This document shows positions 1 through 11,539 of a stretch of DNA of 64,000 nt, piece after piece. This DNA comes from Ditylenchus dipsaci. Taxonomy: Eukaryota > Nematoda > Chromadorea > Rhabditida > Anguinidae. Both the position numbers and the translations under genes were made by a program. Location of the stretch: assembly GCA_004194705.1 (NCBI GenBank), contig SADC01000468.1, forward strand, positions 54,125-118,124, in the 5' to 3' direction. Numbering within the stretch: the first letter of the stretch is position 1; every line of letters starts with the position of its first letter. The notes beneath the pieces are model-generated. The model was given only the letters and a program-made list of their open reading frames with translations. It had not been told where the DNA came from and ran no database searches.

Positions 1-1648
1 TTCGAATAACACTTTTATGAAAATCGATCATTATAAATAAAAGTCTTTTCGAAAAAAATTAAAATGGCAAAAATCGTTTCATGACAAAAATTGTGTTGTA
101 ACAAATTGTTGTGAAACTAATCAATTTTGGAAATATCTGGTATCGGACATGTCTTTGTGGAAACAGCTACCGTATTTCCTCTAATAACTCACCCCCTCAA
201 CTTTGAGGGCATATATCTCAGCTCGGAACAAATATTTTGAAAAGCTGTTTATTGCGTTTTCTTAATTCCACGAGCTCTACCCGATTCCAGTTTTTAAATT
301 TAATATTTTCACCCAAAAATCTCGAGGTCGACCTCAATTTTCCAATTTTCAGCGATCCAAAAAATAACTCACCCGGGTGAGTTATTAGAGGAAATAGGTA
401 TCTATTTCACTTATTTTTTAGCCTTTGTTACTTATTCTAACACTAATTCTTCTCAAAATATATTTTGATCCCCAGTTCATATCTTAGTACAAATTATCGT
501 CACTAAATTTCATTTAAACCATCATATGATACAAATCGTTCGTGCTGGTATCATCAAGATACTAATTAAAACACAGTGACCACTAAAATTCAAAGGATGT
601 TCCAGAGACTTAATATGACATTTATTCAAAGAGAAATCAACACAATAGTTCACTCAATACTGATCTAACAACGTCTAATCTGATTGTTTTCTAAGATATT
701 CAAAACTCTATCTTGACAATAGCTTCTTGCAATTGTTGTTCTCTGACGGGCCACATGCTTATCTCCTGATCGCAATTTCTTTGGCATCCTTTGCAACAAT
801 ACAATCTGCGCCTCCATCATGCTGCATTCTTTTTGATTTAAATTTATAGAGAGCGTGAAAAATACCTTCAAAATTTGCTAGAAAACTTTCGCTTCCATTC
901 TTCTTTCCTTTGGCTCTGAAAAGGTAAATTTGAGCCGGGGGATCGACTGCAATTTTCATCTTCTTGACTGCCCAGCAACGGATACAAATTGTAACCGGAT
1001 AGAGCAACCGGATACAATTTTCTTTAAAGTTTAAAAAGTATGTTTAAACCCCACGTTTGAGTCCGTCCTAACGTGCGCTGGCCTACCCTGAGCCTAAGCC
1101 TAAACCTAAGTGCGTAAAATTCGAAAAAATCGAAAAAAATTGAAAAAATCAACAGGGGGACCAAGGCAAAAATTTCGCACTGTATCCGTTGCTGTATCCG
1201 GTTACAATTTGTATCCGGTTGCCGTTTTACCCATCTTCTTTGGGCGGCCGAAGTGCACTCTGCTTCCACCCCACCCTGCTCTGGCACTACTTGTTGCTCT
1301 TCTGCAGCTTGCTCAGACATTAGCTCTTCTTCACCAGCATCGCTTGAAAAATTGAACTCATCGCTAGAGCTAGTTTCGTCAGTACTGTATTATATGCAAA
1401 AGAATCATTCATGATTTTCAGCTGAAACAGAACATGAAAAGCGAGAGTGAGGCAGCAACTATTTATTTGCTCATTGGTTTACGAAAAATAAGATCCGCCG
1501 AACTCGACAGAGTCTACTGTATAACAATTTTCCCCATAAATAATTAATTACAACACAATTTTTGTCATGAAACGATTTTTGCCATTTAAATTTTTCCGAA
1601 AAGACTTTATTTTTATAATGATATTTTTACCTTAAAGTGTTATTCGAA
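1..1648. mobile_element. Inverted-repeat DNA element, left end at window edge
   Basis: The first ~102 bases (from TTCGAATAACAC) reappear as their reverse complement at about 1547-1648, with small indels. The arms enclose ~1.45 kb with no recognisable transposase. Inside are a small CCGTATTTCC-type element (168-400) and, near 1050-1110, a reverse-strand TTAGGC-rich motif seen elsewhere in the window. The true left end and any target duplication lie before base 1. Apparent reading frames inside (for example 1024-1320 minus) look like chance openings in repeat sequence. Superfamily unknown. Confidence 0.7.
168..400. mobile_element. MITE, TACCGTATTTCC family (copy 1)
   Basis: Starts TACCGTATTTCCTCTAATAA and ends with the matching inverted TTATTAGAGGAAATA. 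The next bases inward are also inverted (CTCACCC and GGGTGAG). It has no coding content. The middle contains the stretch with CTCAGC, AAGCTGTTTATTGCG and CCACGAGCTCTACC that is shared with copies at 7011, 11224, 30196 and 56379, so these are one family and not coincidental palindromes. Confidence 0.85.
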
Positions 1649-1990
1649 ATGTAGGTGAGCCAGCTAAAGTTGTAAAACAACAATATTTACGTGTACTTTC
1701 GAACTTCAGCCTATTTTTAAAAAACCAAGCATTTCTTGAAATTCTGTTTAGTAATTCGTATTGCGGAGGAAATTTTGGATACTATGGCAGCTTAAAAACA
1801 TCACTTGAAAGTAGGTACTATTATTACAGCATTACCAAGTGGACAGTTCGCATCGATGCAAAACTGTCCTATGTTTCCTTTTTGGACAATTTTGGCGTTC
1901 TGTATTATGTTCTGTTTTAGTCACTTAGGCCTTTTTTGTAACTTAGGCTTAGGCCTTATGCCTGACTCGGATTTTGTCGGCTTTTTTTGG

Positions 1991-2230
1991 GGTATAGACG
2001 TTTGACTACAAATGTAACATTTTTGCGTTCTGCCCTATGTTCTGTTTTAGCCACTTAGGCCTTCTTAGGCTTAGGCCTTAGGCCTTGGGTTAGGCCTAGG
2101 CTTAGGCTTAGGGACCAAAAAAATGTCTTACAGACTATAAAATGGCTGAAAAAATAAGCCTAAGTGACTTAAACAGAACATAGGGCAGAACGCCAAAAAT
2201 GTTACATTTGTAGCCAAACGTCTACTCACC
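1991..2230. mobile_element. MULE-like MITE, TAGACGTTTG family (copy 1)
   Basis: Left end GGTATAGACGTTTG; right end, on the other strand, GGTGAGTAGACGTTTGG. The arms extend ~70 bp (conserved GCCCTATGTTCTG, CACTTAGG). The flanks TTTTTTTGG and TTTTTTTAA are an imperfect 9-bp duplication. The centre is rich in TTAGGC/TTAGGCC units. A second full copy lies at 22018-22233 in opposite orientation. A degraded arm of the same family is visible at about 1855-1935, and a 36-bp direct repeat (starting ACTTAGGCTTAGGCCTTATG) flanks the element at 1939 and 2239. Confidence 0.8.
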
Positions 2231-2239
2231 TTTTTTTAA

Positions 2240-2701
2240 ACTTAGGCTTAGGCCTTATGCCTGACTCGAATTTGCCCCGATTTTAGGAGAAACAGGGCAA
2301 AATTCGAGTCATCTGAGGTGAGAGTGAGTTTTAACCCCGAAATGAGGCAAAAAGTTCCAGTTATCCCCTCTTCACACCTTGAGAAAAAAAAATTATATGC
2401 GGTGCGTTTTATTTCACCGTTCAAAAGAATTACCCCAAAATTGACCGAAACGACTTACCATAATGACAAACATTCGAAATATTTTTAAATTCGTTGTTTT
2501 TATACGACTTTTACTAAGTAAAGGATATGCCCAACAAATGGCGTTGCAGCTTGCGGTGTTGTCGCAACTTGGTCTTTAATTCACTCCTGTCCCCTGAAAC
2601 CTGCTCTCCCAGCAGCAACACCAGCTGTCCTTCTCCTCATCTTATGCCAATCCACACACCTCTTTACTCAACAGTGTTGTCAATCATTTTTGCCGGCAAC
2701 C
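2240..2701. other. Intergenic, nothing recognised
   Basis: AT-rich sequence with short TTAGGC-type runs at its left edge. A 63-codon open frame at 2527-2718 has serine/proline-rich composition but no recognisable domain, and it crosses the end of the neighbouring transposon, so it is not called a gene. Confidence 0.5.
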
Positions 2702-2710
2702 GGCTAAAAT

Positions 2711-4964
2711 GGCTCTAGGTAAATTGAACCTATACAAATTGAACCTATACAAATTGAACCTAGGTAAATTGAACCTGAGGTAAATTGAACCTGAGGTAAA
2801 TTGAACCTTAAAATTTGTCTTGTGACGATTTTTATCAGAACTATTTTTTAATTTTTCCGTATAAAAAGTAACTTATAAAGTAACTTATAAAAAGTAACCA
2901 TCTCGGTGATAGGTAAGCACCAGGAAAGGGTAGGAAAACCACAAGGACGTTAGGTCGACCCATAGTATGCGCCAGACCTAATATCTAAAAGCATTTTTCT
3001 GGTTGCGCTACCCAGGTCTCTCTCATCTAGATAGTGTTACTTGGGTGGTAGTTTCGTGGTAGTTTAGTGGTTGAGATATATGTAGATCGCCAAGTGTTGG
3101 CAACTAAGTGTCGGTCATCATTTGTACATACAGTCCCTTCTCACTTTTTGGCCAATTTTTTGAACTTTGTTTTATTAGTTCGAAATGGAGATGCTTTTAA
3201 GCGAGAAGAACAAACCGATGGGTCAGTTTTGAGGAATATCCATACTGGCGAAAAGAGCAAATAGGGAAGCGAATTTTACATCTTTACAAGCTTGGAGTGG
3301 ATGGAAAAGTGGAGAGCAAATGCCCAGGTATTTTAAAACCTTATATATGTTTTTCGGTTTTCATGCATATTCGAACAGGAAGAGCTTCAACTTTCGATGG
3401 CATGGTCAACTTCCGATGGCATGGTCACACTTGACGACGCTCTCGTATGGTTTCATCTTTTTTTGCTGAATTTTCTTTATTTTCAGGGCTGGATGATGTT
3501 GAAGTGCTTGCTAACAAATTTGTAATCAAATTGAATAAAAGCAGCTGGGATGCCTCGAACCCACAGTGTGGCTTAATGGCGAAACCGTTAACTTCTACCA
3601 TCAGATGATTGTCCAGCAAAACAAATCTGATCTGAATCTCCCACCGGTATTTTAACTTATAAGTTCTTTGCAACTCTTTTTTCGTTTAGGTCTTTCTTTG
3701 ATTCTCTTTTTTACACTCAACTACAAGAACCGGTCCAAACGCTGTGCTCAACTGGGTAAAAGATGTGGAGATATTTGCTTTCGAACTGCTCCTCATTCCC
3801 ATCTATTCCTCGGGTCACTGGTCTCTAGTGGTATTCATTTTCAGATGATAATGTGCATAATAGATTTTTTTAGGGGGTAAACACTGTTAAGGAAAGATTG
3901 GTTTATTATGATTCACTCCTCGGGATGGTACAGAACACACTAGCCTGATCAAGTAAAATTTTTTGAAAGCGTTTACTTTGACCAACAATAATTTAGGGAG
4001 TTCTTGCAAGAATATGCAATCGAGAATGGCTACGAAGCTTTGGATCCTGGTAACTGGATAGGAATTTGCCCAAAAGTATGCTTCTTATTTCTCGGTTGGT
4101 TGACAATGCAAAGTTTACAGGGGATTCCTCGCCAGACTAATACATTTGATTGTAGAGTTTTCATTTGCCAATATTCAAAGTGCTTATCTCGTGGAGAGCA
4201 ATTTCACTTCACTGAAGCACAGATGGACGGAATTCGAAAAGAAATGAGTGAAGAAATCCTGGTGGAACACTGTTTCTAACTTCGAATAATTGTTTGATGA
4301 TGATTGCTTTTATGTTTGAATGTTGATGTTAAGAATGGTTTGAATAAATTATTTTTGAAAAAATTAAGTAGGGTCGCATTGGCCGATTAACCGAACCGCC
4401 GGTTAACCGAAAACCAGGTTTGAAAAGACCGGTTTTTTTAACCAACCGATCCAAAAGCCAACCAAATGAAACCCTAGATATAAGGATTAAAATAATTAGA
4501 GAGAGAAAAGTTTTGGAACATAAATATAAAAATTTTTCCAGGTGGTCATCTTGATTCACCACCTGAACTCGGATATAGATTGAGTGGACCAAAACATTTA
4601 CAGGACAAAGGCTTACTGGTCTTATGAAAGTTAGTTTAGGACTGTTATTCCAGAAAAAAATGATGTTTACCAGCACCAGGATTCGAAACTGTGACTTCAG
4701 AAATTTAGTGTGCGGATTTATCACGGGTAAATTTACCGAACGGGAATCACCACGGTGGAATATGCTGCCTCCCTTGAAACACTGTGATCTGGCAACCCAA
4801 CTGGAAAAAAATCTCATTTGAATAAAAAAAATCCTTTCAAGACAAATTTTAAGGTTCAATTTACCTCAGGTTCAATTACCTCAGGTTCAATTTACCTCAG
4901 GTTCAATTTACCTAGGTTCAATTTGTATAGGTTCAATTTGTATAGGTTCAATTTACCGCCGCCC
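2711..4964. mobile_element. MULE-like element carrying a Ulp1-type protease
   Basis: Ends are GGCTCTAGGTAAATTGAACC (left) and, on the other strand, GGGCGGCGGTAAATTGAACC. Each terminal inverted repeat is built from 6-7 tandem copies of a ~14-bp unit (TAAATTGAACC with CTATACA or CTGAGG linkers) followed by a shared AAGACAAATTTTAAGG-type segment. Flanking sequences GGCTAAAAT (2702-2710) and GGCTAAAAA (4965-4973) form a 9-bp target duplication with one mismatch. No transposase core was found, so it is probably non-autonomous. A shorter family member lies at 14148-15008. Confidence 0.85.
3197..4279 (+). pseudogene. Ulp1/SENP-type SUMO protease (peptidase C48), frame-broken
   Basis: Spliced coding segments read as a Ulp1 catalytic domain, the enzyme class that processes SUMO and strips it from proteins. 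In order: WLNGETVNFY (about 3580-3610), the substrate-groove motif of the family; GHWSLVV with the catalytic His at 3816-3818; YYDS with Asp at 3910-3912; RQTNTFDC with Gln at 4133-4135 and the nucleophile Cys at 4151-4153. Thus all four active-site residues are present, although the usual DCG is DCR. Introns with GT/AG ends lie near 3323-3379, 3653-3692, 3848-3876 and 4076-4121. Stop at 4277-4279, AATAAA near 4342. At least two frame changes are needed (about 3555 and 3735), so it is probably not functional unless these are assembly errors. It lies wholly inside the 2711-4964 element. C48 proteases travel in plant MULEs; here it may be captured host sequence. Confidence 0.75.
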
Positions 4965-5288
4965 GGCTAAAAATCGAGGAACCGAGCACCGAACCGGGCA
5001 CCAAAATTGATAAATTTAACACTAGCATCAATTTATTCAGAGAATATCTTGAGGTATTTTCAAACTGAGGTATAGACTTTAGTAGACGTTGAAAATGCTG
5101 ATTATTTAAATGGTTCAGCGGATGTGCTACTTCAGTATAAAGAGTTTGAATAATGAATAAAATAAAGAAAATGCAATAGTTAGTTTGTGAACTTTGTTTT
5201 TTTCTCACAACTGGAAATAGAATTATCGTTGATGTTGCTGAATTACTAGAAAATACATTAGCGCCTAGCCAAGTTCTTAAAAGTTTGT
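4965..5288. other. No gene seen
   Basis: AT-rich sequence between two transposable elements. An open frame at 4948-5208 (minus) starts in the neighbouring inverted repeat and matches nothing known. Confidence 0.5.
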
Positions 5289-5696
5289 GGCTCTATTTAA
5301 GAAGAGGTACCATTTTTTTGCTTTGGTCCCCCCTATTGATTTTTTTGTAAATTTTATTGATAACACACCATCGACAATTCCAAGATAACAATTCAACTGC
5401 TTAGCTAATTATATATTTCCCAATTTATCAAAGAACACCTTCAAAACATTCAATTTCTTAGCCCTGCAATTCTGACGGAATACTGCTTCAAAAATATAAG
5501 ATTGCAGTAATTTGTCGCTTGTTCAGTACACCGCTGATTTAATGTTTCATATGTGCCCAGAAGCCTTCTGATATCAATACAATACAACATAAATAGAAGA
5601 CTGATAGAATAGGATTATAAAGCAAGTGAAAACAATTTACAAAAAAAATCAATTGGGGGACAAGGCAAAAAATGGTACCTCTTCTTAAATAGAGCC
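5289..5696. mobile_element. MITE with GGCTCTATTTAAGAAG ends
   Basis: GGCTCTATTTAAGAAGAGGT (5289) is mirrored by the reverse complement ending at 5696. The arms extend ~48 bp through a CTTTGGTCCCCC segment. The 400-bp element has no coding content. Related CCTTGGTCCCCC/GGGGGACCAAGG segments occur near 27120, 33840, 33980 and 52935, so this sub-repeat is shared among elements. Confidence 0.7.
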
Positions 5697-7010
5697 GATG
5701 CCACCTATAATGTTAGGTAGTCAAAGCGTTTTTCATTATATAATTGCCGGAAGAGTACTCAACAAATTTTTATTTCAAAACAATCTTTTTTGAATTATCC
5801 TGATACCCGCCTTTCAAAATATTCCCATCGGAGGCGAGCATGCCCTTTAAGCAAAGTTTTAGTTAGTCAAAATAGTATATTTTTTGAAATTTAAACTTAA
5901 AATCGTCCCAGCACGAAAAAACAGCGGATTTTTGTTTTCCATACAGTCAAACCTGGACATAGGGTTCAGTTTGAGTGTACAGTCAACTGTACAGCCATAG
6001 TTGACGGTCATCTGGGATATGCAATAGTGTCGGCGATGGCGGGGGCGGGGGAGGGGGTCGAGCGAGAAGCGAGAACGAGAAAAGCAAAAATTTTCGAGAC
6101 GAGAAATCGAGAATTCTCGATTTTTTTCTCGTCTTGAGCCAAAATAATATGAATATGCTAGCATATGCCCGAAAAATATGCACAATGCTCGAGCATACGC
6201 TCGAAATAAATCTGTTCGAGAATTTCCACAACCCTATGCATGCCACGCTAATAGAGGTGGTGCTCGGGAGTTTAAAATTTTCGTCTAATCTTTAACTTTT
6301 ACGGATTTTTCAGCTTGGTTACTAACAAAACATGCCTAGAATTTAATTTTCAGGAATTGTTTTGTTAGAAACCATCCGCACAGAAGTTCAATGATTGACC
6401 AAAATGTTGAATTGACAATTGAACAATCGGTTGGACAACCATCCATTGGACAATCGTGGACGTAGACGGACAGGGTCCTTTAAAAAAATGAAGTTTGCCC
6501 CATACATGTGACAGTGCGCTAAGACTGTTTTAGGTATTTACAGTAAACCCTCGATTTAACCACAACCCTTGGGACCGACTGGGGGTGTCATTAAATCAAG
6601 GGTGTCGTAAATCGAAGAACAGTCAAAATCAGACCAGACCGGTATGATCCGGTCTAGACTTTTTTTTTAAATCAGAGATATTTAGCCTTCATGCCAAAAT
6701 TTTGCGGAACACAGTTTTTGCAGTCAGACAACTAATTTTATTTCACTTTTTTATGAAATATTCCAGATTAGACCGGACAAGACCAGATTTGACTTAATAT
6801 TTTTAAATGAGACATACTTCGGCTAAAGTACACTATAACGAGGCCTCCAAAAATGGCCAAAAGCCAAAGTTCAAGTTGCGGCCCTGTTCGGGCCCCTCCT
6901 CTCTTCATTGTATGATAATCCTTGCTAAAAACAACAATACAAGCATAAAAAAGCAGATTTTCAATTTAAAAAATAGCTGCAAAGTCTTTTAGCTGCAGAA
7001 AAAAGTCGAT
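5697..7010. other. Fragments of small repeats, no gene
   Basis: Contains a CTCGAGAA/GAGACGAG-rich stretch (6055-6215), a palindromic fragment built on TTGTTAGAAACC (6310-6400, the core of the TTAA-type MITE family), and a degraded CAGTAAACCCTCGATTTAAC end (6540-6640) related to the CAGTCAAG-ended elements. No coding exon recognised; open frames at 5859-6246 (minus) are low-complexity. Confidence 0.5.
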
Positions 7011-7262
7011 TACCGTATTTCCTATAATAAGCGCCCCCGCTCTAATAAGCGCCCCCCCCCTCGACTTGAGGGTCTGGATCTCAGTGTAGAAGCAATATTT
7101 TGCAAAGCTGTTTGATACGTTTTCTTAACTTCCACGAGCTCTTTTCCACTTTTTAGATTTTGGTTGAGCACCCGAAAATCTCGAAATCGAATTCCAAATT
7201 TTCCGATTTTTGAGGATTTGAAAAAATAAGCGCCCCGGGCGCTTATTAGAGGAAATACGGTA
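7011..7262. mobile_element. MITE, TACCGTATTTCC family (copy 2)
   Basis: TACCGTATTTCCTATAATAA at 7011 and TTATTAGAGGAAATACGGTA at 7262 are inverted. The inner bases are AGCGCCCC and GGGGCGCT. Internal sequence matches copies at 168 and 11224 (AGCTGTTTGATACG, CCACGAGCTC). A truncated third copy adjoins at about 7318-7415. Confidence 0.85.
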
Positions 7263-7415
7263 GCCGCAAAAAAAGTCTTTTAGCTGCAAAAAAAGCTTTA
7301 TCCTTTTTCAATGTGTGGTTGAGCACCCGAAAATCTCAAAACGACCTGAAAATTTTCCGATTTTCGAGGGTTGAAAAATAACTACTCATGGGGAGTTAAT
7401 AGAGTGAATACGGTA

Positions 7416-8900
7416 GTTAACCAGAAAATCATGAAATATAAGAGTTTCAGCAATTGAACTTGTTACAATGCACTTCAACTTACACTATTTTGCATGTACT
7501 TAACAAGCTAGTTCTGGTCTAGTTTTAGTTATCACTGGCCGTGCTAGCGTATGACATGTTGTTTATTTGTGCAAGCACAGCGGGCTGTAAATATGTGCGT
7601 ATATATTACTTCAATGCGAACAGCTGAAAAAAATCTAACGCATCGATAATTGTAAAAATGTATAACAAGAGAAAGATAAATTTATGTCACTCTTTTTATT
7701 GATAATGAAAAACGAACTTTTTGTGAAACAAAACATTTATTTAGTTACTTTTTGATTTTCCGGCGCCTGCGCCAAAAAAATGACGGCGCCACGTAATGCG
7801 CTCGGCGCCGATTTTTTGAAAAACCCGGCGCCGGTGCCAGCTCCCGGCGCCCATTTTTAAAACCCCGGAGCCGAAAAAATTTTCGTGGCAACTATGGGCA
7901 CCTCCCGCCAGGTAATACCGTATTTTCTCTAATAGCTCACCCGTCCCAATTAGCTCACCCCTTCCTAATAATCACCCCCTCTCCTCATTGGAGTAGTTCT
8001 TTTTATTCATTTCAATGAAATTCGATAAAAAAATTGCAAAGATAGGTCTGTTTTTTTTTGCTATCAAGGGGTACAGCAGCTCGTTACAGTGAAAATCAAG
8101 GGGAGGACCGGCATATTTTAAAAAACGTCCCTGTTTTCACTTGTTTAGTGTTAAACCTTACATGGATAACCTTATGTTACTTTTAAAACTAACAGAAAAA
8201 CTTTTTCCTAACCATTGAAATTTCGAGATGATATTCAGCTTGGTTTCTAACAAAACCATACGTATAATCAAATTCTAGGCTTTGTTTTGTTAGAAACCGA
8301 GAAATCCGTACAGAAGTTCAACGATTAAGAGACATTTTTTTAAATTCCCGGGCAGCACCCTTATTAGCGTGCGCATGCCCTCTAAAGAAGATGGGCTGAT
8401 TACCGAAAATATAATTGATCTGACGAAAATTCGACCTGACTGCCAGTGAAAAAGCCGATGTAAGTAAAAGTAAGAAAATGGGCATCTCAGGGGGAAGAAA
8501 GAGTGCAACCGACTTTGCCGATTATTTGGGAGAAGTGGAGATGAGAGGTTGGTGGATTAAAAACAAGGAGTGTGCAAAAAAATAATTCGATAGCGTCTGC
8601 TTAGGTAAAAAAAATTCCGGCTCCCTTGAAGCCAAACCATTGAAAAATAACTAGCCCCTTTCTAATTACTCACCTGTTTCCAATAACTCACCCCTCTAGA
8701 GGGTCGACATAATTCAATAATAATGTTAATTTATCAACAAGCTTTGTTTAAAAAAATAAACATTTCGATTAAATGTGGCTGGTCAACACTGGCGAAGGGA
8801 AGTTTAGCACAAGCATGTGATGAATCACTTTTTTGTCCAACGAAGAGAGTTATCTTACAAATCAAAAGAATGTTACAAAAAGATAACGCAGCTTTGAAAC
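7416..8900. other. Mixed repeat debris
   Basis: Includes a GGCGCC-rich stretch (7755-7875), an isolated CCGTATTTTC end with CTCACCC repeats (7916-7985 and again 8640-8700), and a TTGTTAGAAACC palindrome (8230-8320) like the core of the TTAA-type MITEs, with a GCATGCCC segment at 8363. The open frame at 8723-8938 (plus) has no recognised domain. Confidence 0.45.
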
Positions 8901-8937
8901 AAGTAATAACACCTTACGGGCAAAATCTTAAAAATTG

Positions 8938-9138
8938 ATGCGTAGAGTTCTCTTCGAGCCTCTTGCTTTCTTGCAGATCTCTGAGTTTATTTAGCAAATT
9001 CATCGTGTGATTTTGCGTGAACGAAAAAGCCCTTTTTGCTGCCGTCAGAAATTTCGATTGATTTTTTGCACATTCCACATTTGTCTTCAAACGCCGACAG
9101 TTTCTCGAAAAGTCCGATACTCCAGATAACGCTATAGC
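8938..9138 (-). CDS. Possible internal or terminal exon, unknown protein
   Basis: A ~66-codon open frame on the minus strand begins just after a good acceptor (TTTTTAG, near 9139) and reads as a balanced, basic, Leu/Asn-rich helix-like protein (for example NLLNKLRDLQESKRLEEN) to a stop near 8917. No partner exons and no family were recognised. It may be a fragment of a transposon protein. Weak call, based only on composition and the splice acceptor. Confidence 0.25.
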
Positions 9139-9229
9139 TAAAAACAAGTAAAAATTATATCGAGAGAGAGATCAAAAGAATCAATTTTGCAAAAAAATGC
9201 TTCAAATGTATGTTTTTTAATGGAAAAAT

Positions 9230-9600
9230 TCTGTCGGGATTCGACGTATTCGGGATCGGGATTTCGGGACGGGATTTTCGCCCGAAAACCGATCGGGCGG
9301 GATCGGGATCCCGTCCGTTTCCAGCTTTAATTAATACTCAGGGCAAAAAGTCAATTTTTGATCAGAAATGGTCGACTGGGCCCTAAAAACATATTTTATA
9401 CACGTTTCAGATGCTTAAACACCCGAGAAAGCACTTTAGACCTTTTTTTGAGTGAAACCGGATTATATGCACTTTAGCCGTATATTTTCCCGGAAGGGGA
9501 TTGCCGCGGCAGGGAATAGTCACCGGCAGGGAACTGTCCAGCAGGGAATTGGCCCGGCGAGAATTGCGCGGCAGGGAATTGTTGAAAGCGATATTGGCTC
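9230..9600. repeat. Two short-unit repeat clusters
   Basis: About 9235-9330 is built on CGGGATCGGGATT-like units containing a short inversion. About 9488-9600 is built on GGCAGGGAATTG-type units (six degenerate copies). Both resemble the short tandem arrays that form transposon ends elsewhere in the window, but no matching opposite arm was found. Confidence 0.5.
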
Positions 9601-9757
9601 GATAGTGAACGGTTCCAAGTTTTTGAACAAAATTTTCAAATTTGTTTTCTAAACAATCAGCGCAGACAAAAAAATAATTCGGCATAATTTATTACAAAAT
9701 GTGTGGGTCCCGCGCGCATTCAAACCTTTGGAATTGCCATGTTAAGGAAGAGACAGG

Positions 9758-10595
9758 ATCCTTTAATAAGGTGACCGGCCGCCTCATTTTATGATTGCCC
9801 AAGATAGGAAAAATTTGAAGTCGATCTCAAAATTTTTTGGATGAAAACAAAACCTAAAAAGTGGAGTCGGTAGAGTGTGGAAGTTAAGAAAATGCAATAA
9901 ACAGCCCTGCAATAAAAATTTTGGGTATAGACGTTTCGCAAAAAATTCAGAATTGATTTTTGCGAAACGTTTTAAAAATTTCAGTTTGGTATTTTTTTTG
10001 TTCTCGCGGTTCAATTCCGAATAGTGTTTTTTCATTTTTTCTACGGCCAGTTCGCGACCCTTTTTTGTAATTATAATATTTCAATAGTAAGTTTATAGCA
10101 ACTTCACTGTTTAGTCAAACCAAAGCATAACAATTTATTTCAACATAACGGACCAAAGCATAACAATTCAACACAAGCACAAACAAAAGGATCAATCCTG
10201 AGCTAGGGGATCCCCTGACCTATCCCCTGAGACACTATATGTAGAAGTATGGCCCTTGGACGGTCATGTCAACTCCGGGACATCCTTTTTTAAGCAGCGT
10301 ATAAGCCGTTAGGCTTAGAATTAGGAACACCCGGTCCAGTTCTAACCAGTATTTTTTTATCCCCTCAGGTATCTCCTCATCCCCATGTACCTTAGATTCT
10401 GGGTGTGTCCCTGACCTATCCCCTAAGATCTTCTGAGCTATACCCTGAGATTAAAATATAAAACTGAAATTTTGCGAAACGTTTCGCAAAAATTTCAATT
10501 CTGAAATTTTGCGAAACGTCTATGCACCTAAAATTTCTGGGCTGAGATATAGGTCCTCAAAGTTGAGGCACCGCCTAACTAGAGGAAATACGGTA
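9758..10595. mobile_element. TACCGTATTTCC-family MITE split by a MULE-like MITE
   Basis: The left half (about 9758-9923: GGTGACCGGCCGCC, AAGTGGAGTCGGTAGAG) and right half (10529-10595, ending TAGAGGAAATACGGTA) together match the uninterrupted relative at 30196-30457. The break coincides exactly with the ends of the element at 9924-10528, so the order of insertion is clear. Confidence 0.7.
9924..10528. mobile_element. MULE-like MITE, TAGACGTTTCGC family
   Basis: Left end GGTATAGACGTTTCGCAAAA; right end, on the other strand, GGTGCATAGACGTTTCGC. Subterminal TTTTTGCGAAACG palindromes strengthen the arms. Flanks AAAATTTTG and TAAAATTTC are a plausible but imperfect duplication. The ~500-bp interior has no recognised coding sequence. 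Confidence 0.7.
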
Positions 10596-10692
10596 AGGCA
10601 AATTTTTTCAAAAAAATCATTTTTTGCGTTTTTGCATTCTGCGAAAAAAGCGCGCAAACGTTAACGGTTTTTCAGGGAAACGTCGCGTACCG

Positions 10693-10925
10693 TTAAAAGG
10701 AGCATGCCCGTGAGTTTTCAAAAAGTTAAGGTGAGGACCCGCAAAGTTTTTTTGAACCGTTCCATTTTTTACTCGTTTAGCACCAAAATTTATATTTGAT
10801 GACCTTATACTACTTCTAAAAACAAGGCAGAAAACTTAAAAAACCTGGACGAGAACGAATGTGAAGACTGTCGAGAAAATTGTGGTCCTTCCCTTTCTCC
10901 GTGTAGCGCACGTGCATGCCCCTTT
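10693..10925. mobile_element. TTAA-type MITE with GCATGCCC ends (copy 1)
   Basis: Starts TTAAAAGGAGCATGCCCG and ends with the inverted CGTGCATGCCCCTTTGA. A sister copy at 58678-58920 shares most of the interior (TTTTTGAACCGTTCCATTTTT, GGCAGAAAACTTAAAA). Non-coding. Confidence 0.7.
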
Positions 10926-10991
10926 GATGCAGCAAACTTTATTTGCACAATTAACTTATATATTGAATAAATGAGGAATCAGACCATACAC

Positions 10992-11092
10992 GGTGTTTCA
11001 AGAAATTCGGCGTTTTGAAACAGAGAATTTCGAAAAAACAGACTATAAAAAACTTATAACCATTTCAAACCGGCCGAATTTCTTGAAACACC
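10992..11092. mobile_element. 100-bp foldback with GGTGTTTCAAGAAATTCGGC ends
   Basis: GGTGTTTCAAGAAATTCGGC is mirrored at the right by its reverse complement with two changes. Non-coding. The GGTGTTTCAAGAAATT terminus resembles mariner-type inverted repeats, but this is only a sequence impression. Confidence 0.65.
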
Positions 11093-11223
11093 CTTTACTT
11101 CAACTGAAGGCTGAAAAAGAAAGCAAAATAGATGACAGGAATCATAAGATCGACCAGTAATCGTCTAACAGAAGTTCTGTGGTCATAAATTTTATCCTAA
11201 TTTTGCAAAGCCCAGTTATTGCA

Positions 11224-11480
11224 TACCGTAACTTCCTCTAATAAGCGCCCGGGGCGCTATTTTTCAAACCCCCAAAATCGGAAAATTTGGAATTCGATTT
11301 CGAGATTTTCGGTGCTCAACAAAATCTAAAAAGTGGAATCGGTAGAGCTCGGTGGGAGTTAAGAAAAGTATCAACAGCTTTGCAAATATGGTTCTACACT
11401 GAGATCCAGACCCTCAAAGTCGAGGGGGGGGGGGGGGGGGTGAGGGCGCTATTAGAGAAAGGATATTATTAGAGGAAAGA
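11224..11480. mobile_element. TACCGTA MITE with a long G run (copy 3)
   Basis: TACCGTAACTTCCTCTAATAAGC on the left and a degraded, partly duplicated ATTAGAGGAAAG on the right. The interior matches copies at 168 and 7011 but in the opposite orientation. A ~17-base G run sits at 11424-11440. Confidence 0.75.
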
Positions 11481-11539
11481 TAAGTTATACGACCGTCTAC
11501 TTAACTATTCTTATTCCCGGACTTGTCAAATAATTAGAA

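Noticed and set aside
4329..4859. A 176-codon minus-strand open frame at the right end of the Ulp1 element
   Set aside because: It lies in the subterminal repeat shared with the 14148 element, whose matching frame is broken, and has no recognisable domain.
11424..11440. Long G and C homopolymers (also 26201-26210, 33116-33135, 42633-42643)
   Set aside because: They occur at the variable inner block of MITE arms and are probably slippage or sequencing products, not signals.
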